7,204 nucleotides of DNA from an uncultured Porphyromonas sp. (GTDB taxonomy: Bacteria > Bacteroidota > Bacteroidia > Bacteroidales > Porphyromonadaceae), in assembly GCF_947254915.1 (NCBI RefSeq), contig NZ_CAMYEZ010000112.1, positions 1 to 7,204 of the forward strand, written 5' to 3'. This document shows positions 1 through 6,027 of the stretch, piece after piece (the first letter of the stretch is position 1; each line of letters starts with the position of its first letter). The position numbers and the translations under genes are program-made. The notes beneath the pieces are model-generated. The model was not told the DNA's origin and did not search any database. It worked only from the letters and a program-made list of their open reading frames with translations.

Positions 1-879
1 GTCTTGGTGTCGTTGCTGTGTTTTTGGCTCTCCCCAATGATTGCTGAGCAGTATGGTACTGTACGTGCTTCAGTATTCTTTGGCACGTGTCTTCTTGTAG
101 TGGCTCTACTACTTTACGTAGTTTACTTCTTCATGGATAAGAAGCTAGACCAGCAGCTAGAAGCAGCCCATGCAGCTGTGGAGAAAGAGGAGGAAGAGCC
201 CTTTAAGTTTAGAGACCTCGGTCATGTCTTTGGCAACTCAATGTTTTGGATCGTTGCCATCCTGTGCGTCCTCTATTACTCAGCTATCTTCCCCTTCCAG
301 AAGTTTGCCACGGAGATGCTCGTGAGCAACGTGGGCTTCGAGCAAGATGTGGCTGCTAAGATCTTTAGTCTCTTCCCAGTGGGAGCTATGGTTATAACTC
401 CAATCTTGGGCTTTTACCTAGATGCACGTGGCAAGGGTGCGACGATGCTGATGATCGGTGCTATCCTGATGATTGTCTGCCATGGTACGTTTGCTTTCTT
501 CCCATTCAGTAGTGTCTCTCATGGTCTGGCTACTACTATTGCTATCATAGCCATCGTAGTACTGGGTATCTCCTTCTCACTAGTTCCTGCAGCTCTATGG
601 CCATCCGTACCTAAGATTATCCCAGGTAAGGTGCTAGGCTCTGCTTACTCAGCTATCTTCTGGATCCAGAACATCGGACTTATGTCTGTCCCTATGCTCA
701 TAGGCGCTATCCTAGATGCAAACAATCAGAATGTAGCTCCTGGACAGCCTAAGGACTACTTCCAGGCAATGCTTGTCTTTACCGCCTTTGGTGTGGTAGC
801 TCTCATCACGGCTATACTTCTCAAGGCTGCTGACAAGAAGAAGGGCTACGGTCTTGAGTTGCCGAACATTAAGAAGTAA
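1..879 (+). CDS. MFS transporter, MFSD1-like, C-terminal part (5' end outside window)
   Basis: The reading frame is open from the first base, so the gene begins upstream. About 291 residues are visible, covering the end of the N-terminal helix bundle and the whole C-terminal bundle. Counting from the TTG at position 4, hydrophobic segments lie near residues 1-14, 23-44, 80-98, 119-138, 147-168, 177-199, 212-238 and 256-274. A charged cytoplasmic loop (about 45-76, with a run EKEEEEP) marks the mid-protein linker. The short loop LDARGKGA (139-146) between helices is the kind of charged turn typical of major facilitator proteins. The stretch ALWPSVPKIIP, then LGSAY and IQNIGL (197-225), resembles the C-terminal half of the MFSD1 group as I remember it. 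Animal MFSD1 exports dipeptides from lysosomes, so a role in peptide or small-nutrient transport at the inner membrane is an inference, not something the sequence proves. There is no visible terminator directly after the stop. The ion or substrate partner is unknown. Confidence 0.88.
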   Translation, partial: VLVSLLCFWLSPMIAEQYGTVRASVFFGTCLLVVALLLYVVYFFMDKKLDQQLEAAHAAVEKEEEEPFKFRDLGHVFGNSMFWIVAILCVLYYSAIFPFQKFATEMLVSNVGFEQDVAAKIFSLFPVGAMVITPILGFYLDARGKGATMLMIGAILMIVCHGTFAFFPFSSVSHGLATTIAIIAIVVLGISFSLVPAALWPSVPKIIPGKVLGSAYSAIFWIQNIGLMSVPMLIGAILDANNQNVAPGQPKDYFQAMLVFTAFGVVALITAILLKAADKKKGYGLELPNIKK

Positions 880-904
880 CTTATCCGTCGGAGGAGGTTC
901 TTTT

Positions 905-1016
905 GGAGTGTGCTATCACCTCTTTTAGTGAAGACTTAACTAGGAGGTGTAGGCTACTCGCAAAAATCTTCGTACATTTGTGCCGAGAGAGCTAGCTACA
1001 CGTGATAGCATGCTCC
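905..1016. repeat. 15-bp inverted repeat enclosing nested hairpins upstream of tonB
   Basis: The arm at 905-919 pairs with the arm at 1002-1016 over all 15 positions if two G-U pairs are allowed (909 with 1012 and 910 with 1011). Directly inside it, 947-952 (GTGTAG) pairs with 996-1001 (CTACAC), so the two stems would stack end to end. A third element, 917-922 with 944-949 plus 925-929 with 939-943, forms a local hairpin with a 9-base loop. It competes for bases used by the outer stems. No T-run follows, so it is not an ordinary terminator. It could be a leader or read-through structure between the transporter and tonB, or a remnant of a mobile repeat. Confidence 0.6.
973..980 (+). promoter_or_regulatory. 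Candidate Bacteroidetes -7 box (TACATTTG) for tonB
   Basis: TACATTTG matches the TAnnTTTG consensus of Bacteroidetes primary-sigma promoters exactly. It lies 79 bases before the tonB start, with transcription expected near 987. No clear TTG-type -33 element is seen at the usual 19-21 base spacing, so this is only half of a promoter by sequence. If used, transcripts would carry only the 3' arm of the surrounding inverted repeat, whereas read-through from the transporter gene would carry both arms. Confidence 0.45.
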
Positions 1017-1059
1017 GAGAGAACTACCATTCCACCGAAGAAATAAGATAACTCGCTAT

Positions 1060-1764
1060 ATGGAAATCAAGAAATCACCCCACGCAGACCTAAGAAGGAC
1101 GATACCTTTATCGTTGGCTATGGGTTTTGTCTTAGCTCTAGGTATTCTTTATACCGCTCTAGAGTGGACCTCTTCCAAAAACGACAATGAAGACGAGAGT
1201 ACTTCGCTTAACATTGCCGATATGGAGGATGCCCTTATTATCAATGAGCAGCAACAAGAGCAACCCGAGCCAGAGCCAGAGGCTCCACAAGAGGTCGTAG
1301 AGGTTGCACTACCAGAAGAGTTTAAGGTGGTTGATGACAATAAGGAGGTTGCTAAGATTTCAATCGTCTCTGCAGATCAGGATCGTGAGCTACCACCGCC
1401 ACCCGTCATCGTCCAGCCTGTACAGACAGTTGAGGAGCCCGAGGATCAGATCTTTGAGATTGTTGAGAATCCTGCCGTTCCTCCTACGGGAGATATACCC
1501 TCACTGCTTAAGTGGATTGCTAGTCATATTGAGTACCCACAGAGTGCTCTAGATAATGGTATACAAGGTAAGGTCGTACTCCGCTTTGTCGTGGAGAAGG
1601 ATGGATCTATCGGAGATATACTTGTAGCTCGTAAGGTAGATCCCGCACTAGACAAAGAGGCTGTTCGCGTGCTTAAGTCTATGCCTAAGTGGACACCAGG
1701 TAAGCAGCGTGGTAAACCTGTACGCTCTTACTTCACACTACCTATCTCCTTTACCATCGGTTAA
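1060..1764 (+). CDS. tonB: TonB energy-transducing protein
   Basis: TonB links the proton-driven ExbB/ExbD motor in the inner membrane to TonB-dependent receptors in the outer membrane. The 234-residue protein has the standard plan. There is a short basic N-terminus (KKSPHADLRR) and one membrane anchor at about 14-33. A periplasmic linker follows (about 40-145) that is rich in Glu and Pro, with an EPEPEPE run near 70-75 and a PPPP near 112-115. A C-terminal TonB domain covers about 150-234. The domain shows the conserved YP (159-160), then GIQGKVVLRFVVEKDGSI (167-184), WTPG (211-214), GKPVRS (218-223) and the final strand FTLPISF. The linker is unusually acidic and lacks the Lys-Pro repeats found in enterobacterial TonB. 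The start ATG follows an A-rich leader without a Shine-Dalgarno sequence. The motor genes lie 2.3 kb downstream on the same strand, supporting a shared role. As Bacteroidetes usually carry several TonB paralogues, receptor specificity is unknown. Confidence 0.93.
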   Translation: MEIKKSPHADLRRTIPLSLAMGFVLALGILYTALEWTSSKNDNEDESTSLNIADMEDALIINEQQQEQPEPEPEAPQEVVEVALPEEFKVVDDNKEVAKISIVSADQDRELPPPPVIVQPVQTVEEPEDQIFEIVENPAVPPTGDIPSLLKWIASHIEYPQSALDNGIQGKVVLRFVVEKDGSIGDILVARKVDPALDKEAVRVLKSMPKWTPGKQRGKPVRSYFTLPISFTIG

Positions 1765-1808
1765 GGCGAAGAGAGGTGACTACGTACTAAAGAATAAGAA
1801 CTGTAAGA

Positions 1809-1857
1809 TGGTATAGATGCCTCTCTATACTGCTAGTCTAGCGAGGCATTTATACCA
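1809..1857 (+). promoter_or_regulatory. 15-bp hairpin in front of the prenyl synthase gene
   Basis: Bases 1809-1823 pair with 1843-1857 across 15 positions with a single G-U pair (1816 with 1850), enclosing a 19-base loop (1824-1842). The first ATG of the downstream frame (1817) lies inside the 5' arm, and the second in-frame ATG (1880) lies 22 bases after the 3' arm. No T-run follows, which argues against a terminator for tonB. A leader hairpin affecting translation, a processing site between tonB and the synthase, or a protein-binding palindrome are all possible. Confidence 0.6.
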
Positions 1858-1879
1858 CTCTCATACTGATAAACAAGGG

Positions 1880-2884
1880 ATGTCTCATTCATCAAAAGCC
1901 ACGGACTTGAGCGCATATCGTCAGATGGTGCAGGATACTCTGCAACGTCTGCAATTGGATAAGCGTACACCTCAAGCTCTCTATGCTCCAATACAGTATA
2001 CATTGGAGCAAGAAGGGGCTAAGCGAGTTCGTCCAGTCTTGGCTCTCTTGATGCAGGCGTTTCTTCGTCCAGAAGCTCCACTGGTTATATCGCCAGCAGT
2101 AGCGCTAGAGGTCTTTCACAATTTTACGTTACTCCATGATGATGTGATGGACAATTCTCTCGTGCGACGTGGTAAGCCGTCAGTCTACGCTAAGTACGGA
2201 CTGACACCAGCCATTCTATCGGGAGATGCTATGCTGATTCTCGCTTATCAGATGCTTACGGAGGAGGTCTCTCCAGAGGTGCTCTCCGACTTGATGAGTG
2301 ATTTCAACAAGATGGCAACGCTCGTTATGGAGGGACAACAACTAGACCTTGAATATGAGAGGCTAGACAATGTCTCTAAGGAGCAATACCTAGAGATGAT
2401 TGGCTACAAGACAGCAGTGCTGATAGCGACGGCAACGCGCTTTGGCGCAATTCTCTCAAAGGTGGATATAGAGTTGGTTGAGTATGCCTACAACTTCGGT
2501 TGGAACCTAGGAATAGCTTTTCAGCTTCAGGATGACTATTTGGATTTATACGGGGATAGTGAAACCTTTGGCAAGCCCCTCGGAGGAGATATCCTAGAGG
2601 GCAAGAAGACTATCCTCCATACGCTCGCTTATGTCACTGCTTCACAGACTCAGCGACAAGCACTCACAGAGGCGATGCGGAGACCCAACGAGCAGGCTGA
2701 TGAGAAGATCTCAAAGGTCAAAGCTCTATATGACGAAATGGAAGTGGCGACTCAAGTGCAGACACTCGTGCGATACTACTTAGCGGAAGCTCAAAAGGCT
2801 CTAGAGAGTCTAGAGACGTTTACAGGTAGAGAAGCTACGTTGTTGCGAGTACTTGTGAGCAAACTGGCTGAGCGCAATACTTAA
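1880..2884 (+). CDS. Polyprenyl diphosphate synthase, short-chain type
   Basis: This is a trans-isoprenyl diphosphate synthase. It condenses isopentenyl diphosphate with an allylic diphosphate in the cytoplasm to make precursors for undecaprenyl carriers, quinones or carotenoids. The frame is open from an ATG at 1817 (355 residues), but I prefer the ATG at 1880 (334 residues). The extra 21 residues look unlike the family and are encoded by a hairpin. Using 334-residue numbering, GAKRVRP (46-52) binds substrate, the first Asp-rich motif is DDVMD (87-91) and the second is DDYLD (218-222). GKPLGGD follows, then GKKTIL (241-246). The fifth residue before the first motif is Phe, where long-chain octaprenyl-type enzymes usually have a small residue. 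By the known chain-length rule this suggests a C15-C20 product, though that is inference. The gene follows tonB and precedes tatD by 74 bases, probably in one transcript. Confidence 0.9.
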   Translation: MSHSSKATDLSAYRQMVQDTLQRLQLDKRTPQALYAPIQYTLEQEGAKRVRPVLALLMQAFLRPEAPLVISPAVALEVFHNFTLLHDDVMDNSLVRRGKPSVYAKYGLTPAILSGDAMLILAYQMLTEEVSPEVLSDLMSDFNKMATLVMEGQQLDLEYERLDNVSKEQYLEMIGYKTAVLIATATRFGAILSKVDIELVEYAYNFGWNLGIAFQLQDDYLDLYGDSETFGKPLGGDILEGKKTILHTLAYVTASQTQRQALTEAMRRPNEQADEKISKVKALYDEMEVATQVQTLVRYYLAEAQKALESLETFTGREATLLRVLVSKLAERNT

Positions 2885-2888
2885 GCGT

Positions 2889-2941
2889 CACGCCCTTAGC
2901 GAAGGGGGTGGCAGTCTAGAGGCAGATAGGGGAGACCCTAT
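2889..2941 (+). other. Two small hairpins in the synthase-tatD gap
   Basis: In this 74-base gap, 2889-2897 can pair with 2902-2910 (8 pairs, one G-G mismatch, loop AGCG). Also, 2926-2931 (ATAGGG) pairs perfectly with 2936-2941 (CCCTAT) around a GAGA tetraloop, a stable GNRA type. Neither is followed by a T-run, so they are not obvious terminators. They may be processing or stability elements in a shared transcript. Confidence 0.4.
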
Positions 2942-2958
2942 GGCTATACGGAGTAAAG

Positions 2959-3759
2959 ATGCTGATAGATACCCACACACATATATACGGTACCGAGTAT
3001 GAGGCAGACAGAGACGCTGTCATCTCAGCGGCTCACGAGGCGGGGGTTGGCTATTTAGTCATGCCCAATGTAGATCTCACGTCACTCTCGTTACTAGTCG
3101 ATACCCACCGCTCCTATCCGAATCGCACAGCGATGGCTCTAGGACTGCATCCTACCTCAGTGGGGGCAGATTACTCAGAGCAACTACGTCAGCTACGCCA
3201 ATACGTAGCTGAGTCTAGAGAGGAGATAGTGGCGATAGGCGAGATAGGACTGGACTTCTACTGGGATCGCACTTATGTGGAGGAGCAACAACGAGCTCTT
3301 ATTGAGCAAGTCGGATGGGCTATAGAGCTTGACCTGCCAGTGATACTGCATGTACGCTCTGCACTGGATGAGACGATAGATCTATTGCTCTCTCACTTCG
3401 CTTCGGATCAGCTCCGCGGAGTCTTTCATTGTTTCGAAGGCGAGGAGGCACAGTTGCAGCGTATTTTGGAGCATTTGCCACTGATGATGATAGGGGTCAA
3501 TGGCAATGTGACTTATAAACGCTCTCGTACCGCTCAGTTATTGTCTCATATACCTCTAGATAAGATGTTGCTAGAGACCGATGCACCCTATTTGGCTCCT
3601 ATTCCCCAGCGGGGGAAGCGCAACGAGCCAGCATATTTAGTTCATACAGCTAGTTATGTAGCTGATCAGATAGGTATCTCACTGGAGAGTTTGGCCGAGC
3701 ATACGACAAGCAATGCTATACGGCTCTTTTCGTTGGACTTATTGCTTAGTAATAGTTGA
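2959..3759 (+). CDS. tatD: TatD-family metal-dependent hydrolase (DNase)
   Basis: TatD proteins are cytoplasmic TIM-barrel enzymes of the amidohydrolase superfamily. Characterised members are metal-dependent 3'-5' exonucleases acting on single-stranded DNA or RNA, linked to repair and DNA fragmentation. The 266-residue length is normal. All expected metal ligands can be seen: H6 and H8 in DTHTH, E95 in GEIGLD, H131 in LHVRS, H157 in FHCFEG and D208 in LETDAP. Other family marks are GLHP (62-65) and the C-terminal RGKRNEP (218-224) just after the last ligand. The ATG at 2959 puts DTHTH at residues 4-8, as is usual for the family. The gene is likely co-transcribed with the prenyl synthase. Which paralogue (TatD or YcfH type) it corresponds to cannot be told by eye. 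Confidence 0.93.
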   Translation: MLIDTHTHIYGTEYEADRDAVISAAHEAGVGYLVMPNVDLTSLSLLVDTHRSYPNRTAMALGLHPTSVGADYSEQLRQLRQYVAESREEIVAIGEIGLDFYWDRTYVEEQQRALIEQVGWAIELDLPVILHVRSALDETIDLLLSHFASDQLRGVFHCFEGEEAQLQRILEHLPLMMIGVNGNVTYKRSRTAQLLSHIPLDKMLLETDAPYLAPIPQRGKRNEPAYLVHTASYVADQIGISLESLAEHTTSNAIRLFSLDLLLSNS

Positions 3760-3769
3760 CGAACGTCCG

Positions 3770-3795
3770 CTTGGCTAGTCTGCGAATATGCCAAG
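3770..3795 (+). other. Weak hairpin after tatD
   Basis: CTTGGC (3770-3775) pairs with GCCAAG (3790-3795) around a 14-base loop, 11 bases after the tatD stop. There is no T-run, so if it ends the upstream transcript it does so weakly or with Rho. It may simply be a 3' stability hairpin. Confidence 0.3.
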
Positions 3796-3842
3796 GAGTC
3801 TAATCTAACGACTGCGATGTGCGCTAAGTCGCCGAAATTCTT

Positions 3843-3850
3843 TAGATTTG
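3843..3850 (+). promoter_or_regulatory. Candidate promoter -7 box (TAGATTTG) upstream of tRNA-Ser and exbB
   Basis: TAGATTTG is an exact TAnnTTTG match. A weak -33 element, TGTG at 3819-3822 (one change from TTTG), sits 20 bases upstream, which is the usual spacing. Transcription would begin near 3857, about 74 bases before the tRNA. Because no terminator separates the tRNA from exbB, this may also serve the exbB-exbD cluster. Confidence 0.5.
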
Positions 3851-3930
3851 CATTGGTAAACGGACAGTAAGCTCCACGAGATAGGAGATAGATTCAGACG
3901 AGATAGCTATAAAACTGACTATAGATATAA

Positions 3931-4018
3931 GGAGAGATGCTCGAGTGGCTGAAGAGGCACGCCTGGAAAGCGTGTAAACGTCGAAAACGTTTCGAGGGTT
4001 CGAATCCCTCTCTCTCCG
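3931..4018 (+). tRNA. tRNA-Ser (anticodon GGA)
   Basis: An 88-base tRNA with a complete cloverleaf. The acceptor stem is GGAGAGA (3931-3937) with TCTCTCC (4011-4017). The D stem is CTC (3940-3942) with GAG (3954-3956). The anticodon stem is CACGC (3958-3962) with GCGTG (3970-3974). The anticodon loop CTGGAAA places GGA at 3965-3967, so it reads UCC and UCU serine codons. A long variable arm (AAACG with CGTTT) is the mark of a class II tRNA, as expected for serine. The T arm is GAGGG-TTCGAAT-CCCTC (3994-4010). The discriminator is G at 4018, as expected for Ser. The next bases are CAA, so the CCA end is not encoded and must be added enzymatically. Confidence 0.97.
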
Positions 4019-4066
4019 CAACAATAATAATCAAACTAGAAATAATCAACTAACACAGCTATCGCA

Positions 4067-4894
4067 ATGAAAAAGTTATTTGCAACGTTATCAAGCATGG
4101 CTCTACTCACTTTGGGCCTCACACAGATGACCTACGCACAGGAGGCTGCTCCAGTAGCTACAGACACCACAGAGGAGGTGACCCCTTCTACCGTTGATGA
4201 GGCTGTCGAGGCTGATATGGAAGTTGTTATGGAGCAGGATGCTACCGCAGACCAGGATCAAGGCTTCCATCAGGCTCTCAAGAAGAAGTTCATCGAGGGT
4301 GGTGCAGACTTTATGGCACTCATCGCACTAGTGCTCATCCTCGGTCTTGTCCTCTGCCTAGAGCGTATCATCTACCTCAACCTAGCAGACAACAACTACG
4401 AGGCATTCCTACGCAAGCTCGAGGAGGCACTCAATCGTGGTGATATGAATGGTGCTAAGGAGATCGCACGTAACACTCGTGGTCCCGTTGCTTCTATCGC
4501 TTATCAGGCACTCATGCGCTTTGATCAGGGCATCGATGTTGTCGAGCGTTCTATCGTCTCTTACGGAGGCGTACAGGGTGGACTTCTTGAGAAGAACCTC
4601 TCGTGGATCACGCTCTTCATCGCTATCGCTCCTTCACTCGGATTCCTTGGTACCGTCGTTGGTATGGTCATGGCATTCGATAAGATCGAGAAGGTCGGTG
4701 ATATCAGCCCGACGGTTGTCGCAGGTGGTATGAAGGTGGCTCTGATCACGACCATTGGTGGTCTGATCGTTGCTATGATCCTTCAGATCTTCTACAACTA
4801 CATCCTATCTAAGGTCGAGTCTATCCTCAATCGTATGGAGGATGCCTCTATCACGCTAGTAGACTTTGCTATCAAGTACAACCTCCATAAGTAA
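4067..4894 (+). CDS. exbB: ExbB/TolQ/MotA-family proton channel subunit with N-terminal extension
   Basis: ExbB is the pentameric inner-membrane scaffold of the TonB motor. It surrounds an ExbD dimer and uses the proton gradient to energise TonB. The 275-residue protein starts with a likely cleavable signal peptide (MKKLF, hydrophobic 8-19, cleavage near YAQ-EA at 25). An acidic low-complexity stretch (about 26-66) follows, then three membrane helices at about 82-104, 178-203 and 222-244. The cytoplasmic loop between helices 1 and 2 carries LNRGDMNGAKEIARNTRGPVA. The family signature LGFLGTVVGMVMAFDKI (191-207) in helix 2 includes the pore-lining Thr196. ALITTIGGLIVAM (225-237) in helix 3 supplies the second conserved Thr. 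The N-terminal extension is longer than in E. coli ExbB and should lie in the periplasm. The gene starts the exbB-unknown-exbD-exbD cluster. TolQ or another MotA-type role is possible, but the tonB neighbour favours ExbB. Confidence 0.93.
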   Translation: MKKLFATLSSMALLTLGLTQMTYAQEAAPVATDTTEEVTPSTVDEAVEADMEVVMEQDATADQDQGFHQALKKKFIEGGADFMALIALVLILGLVLCLERIIYLNLADNNYEAFLRKLEEALNRGDMNGAKEIARNTRGPVASIAYQALMRFDQGIDVVERSIVSYGGVQGGLLEKNLSWITLFIAIAPSLGFLGTVVGMVMAFDKIEKVGDISPTVVAGGMKVALITTIGGLIVAMILQIFYNYILSKVESILNRMEDASITLVDFAIKYNLHK

Positions 4895-4903
4895 TACGCA
4901 ACC

Positions 4904-5374
4904 ATGGCAGTAACCAAAATTCGTAAGATCTCTAGCTGGACGCTACTAGTACTCATAGTAGTCTCCGTTGCGGTCTGCCTTGCGTTTTTCGTCGGGGGAG
5001 TCGAGCTAGATGCTTCGGGCAATAAGGTCTATGCCAATACAGACTTAGTCTTGTATTGGGGCTATGCTCTCGTTGCGTTGACGCTCATAGCGACGCTTGT
5101 GTTCGCTATCGCCTCCCTAATCCAAGGATTCCGCACTAATCCTAAGAAGGCTCTACAGGGTCTCTTAGTCTTTATCCTATTGATAGTCATACTGGGTGTT
5201 TCCTATGCTATAGGTGATAGTACTCCCATGTCTGTCAATGAGGACTCAGCACAGTATAATACTCCAGGGTGGCTCAAGACCATTGATATGTGTATCTACA
5301 CAGCCTACACGCTCGTGGTTCTTATCATAGTAGGTGTCATCTGGGGTGGTATCCGTAAGAGTCTATCCAAGTAA
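4904..5374 (+). CDS. Four-helix membrane protein of unknown function between exbB and exbD
   Basis: I do not recognise this 156-residue protein as a named family. It starts 9 bases after the exbB stop and ends 24 bases before exbD, so it is clearly part of the same transcript. Four hydrophobic segments are seen, at about 10-31, 47-73, 82-104 and 124-148. Charge distribution fits N-terminus and C-terminus in the cytoplasm: basic KIRK at the start, RTNPKK (77-82) in the middle loop and RKSLSK at the end. The two loops at 32-46 and 103-123 are acidic or neutral (VELDASGNKVYANTD and GDSTPMSVNEDSAQYNTPG) and should face the periplasm. There is no signal peptide cleavage site and no catalytic motif. 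I believe membrane proteins of this kind sit at the same place in other Bacteroidales exb loci, but I cannot verify it here. An accessory subunit or assembly factor of the ExbB-ExbD motor is the natural inference. Confidence 0.85.
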   Translation: MAVTKIRKISSWTLLVLIVVSVAVCLAFFVGGVELDASGNKVYANTDLVLYWGYALVALTLIATLVFAIASLIQGFRTNPKKALQGLLVFILLIVILGVSYAIGDSTPMSVNEDSAQYNTPGWLKTIDMCIYTAYTLVVLIIVGVIWGGIRKSLSK

Positions 5375-5398
5375 GTAATCAAACATCAGTAAAGAGCA

Positions 5399-6004
5399 AT
5401 GTCTAGAACTAAAAAGAAGGTACCCAGTATCAATGGGTCATCCATGGCCGACATCTCTTTTATTCTTCTGATCTTCTTCTTGATTACTACTTCAATGGAC
5501 ACCGATCAGGGACTAAAGAGGCGCCTACCGCCGTTGGTTCCCCCCGAGCAGCAGCAACAGGATATTGAGATACGTGACCGTAACGTATTGCGTATCCTTG
5601 TGAATCGCTCGGATCAGATAGCTATCATCAAGAAAGATGCGTCAGGACGTGACGATATGGCTATCGTACCTCTTGAGAGGCTTAAGGATCGTACTGTCGA
5701 GTTCATCCTCAACCCCCAGGATCTGCCACATCTCCCAGAGAAGGAGACACGCTACATCGCTGGACTAGGGGATCGCGTCGTGACCACATCATCGTATGCT
5801 ATCTCGCTCAAGAACGAGGTTGAGACCAGCTACCAGATGTATATTGATGTACAGAACGAGCTACTCCGAGCTTACAATGAGGTATGGGATATCGTCGCTC
5901 AGAAAGAGTTTGGTCAGCCATACGATGACCTGACACCTGATAAGCAGAAGATTGTCGTCGACTGCTATCCGATGCACATCTCTGAGATGCCACTCAACTC
6001 GTAA
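5399..6004 (+). CDS. exbD: ExbD/TolR-family protein, long form
   Basis: ExbD is the single-helix partner that sits in the ExbB pore and carries the proton-binding Asp. The 201-residue protein begins with a basic cytoplasmic segment (SRTKKK). A membrane helix with the signature MADISFILLIFFLITTSM (16-33) follows, in which D18 is the essential Asp. The periplasmic part starts with a proline-rich linker (LPPLVPPEQQQQ, 43-54) and a strand IEIRDRNVLRILVN (56-69), as in ExbD domains. After this there is a long insert (about 75-135), not found in the roughly 140-residue E. coli ExbD. The C-terminal half has ISLKNEVETSYQMYIDVQNEL (135-155), LRAYNEVWDIVAQKEFG and a terminal region. The ExbD core is therefore enlarged in the periplasm. 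It is the third gene of the cluster, 23 bases ahead of the second exbD. Confidence 0.9.
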   Translation: MSRTKKKVPSINGSSMADISFILLIFFLITTSMDTDQGLKRRLPPLVPPEQQQQDIEIRDRNVLRILVNRSDQIAIIKKDASGRDDMAIVPLERLKDRTVEFILNPQDLPHLPEKETRYIAGLGDRVVTTSSYAISLKNEVETSYQMYIDVQNELLRAYNEVWDIVAQKEFGQPYDDLTPDKQKIVVDCYPMHISEMPLNS

Positions 6005-6027
6005 ACTTCAACTTATAGCGCATAATT

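Noticed and set aside
917..949. Terminator for the MFS transporter gene
   Set aside because: The hairpin is reasonable, but it is followed by TAGGCTACTCG rather than a T-run.
1149..1340. Ser/Cys-rich minus-strand frame opposite tonB
   Set aside because: It is the mirror of the Glu/Pro/Gln-rich linker codons of tonB, so a shadow. Similar shadows opposite or within exbB and exbD were dropped for the same reason.
1817..1879. Upstream start of the prenyl synthase
   Set aside because: The first 21 residues look unlike family N-termini and are encoded by a hairpin. The ATG at 1880 is preferred, although the frame is open and the longer form is not excluded.
3842..4024. 60-residue minus-strand frame
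   Set aside because: It overlaps the whole tRNA-Ser gene on the opposite strand and the promoter-like box.
3931..4066. tRNA-Ser as an integration site
   Set aside because: No direct repeat of the tRNA 3' end, no integrase and no foreign-looking sequence. Conserved exb genes follow at once.
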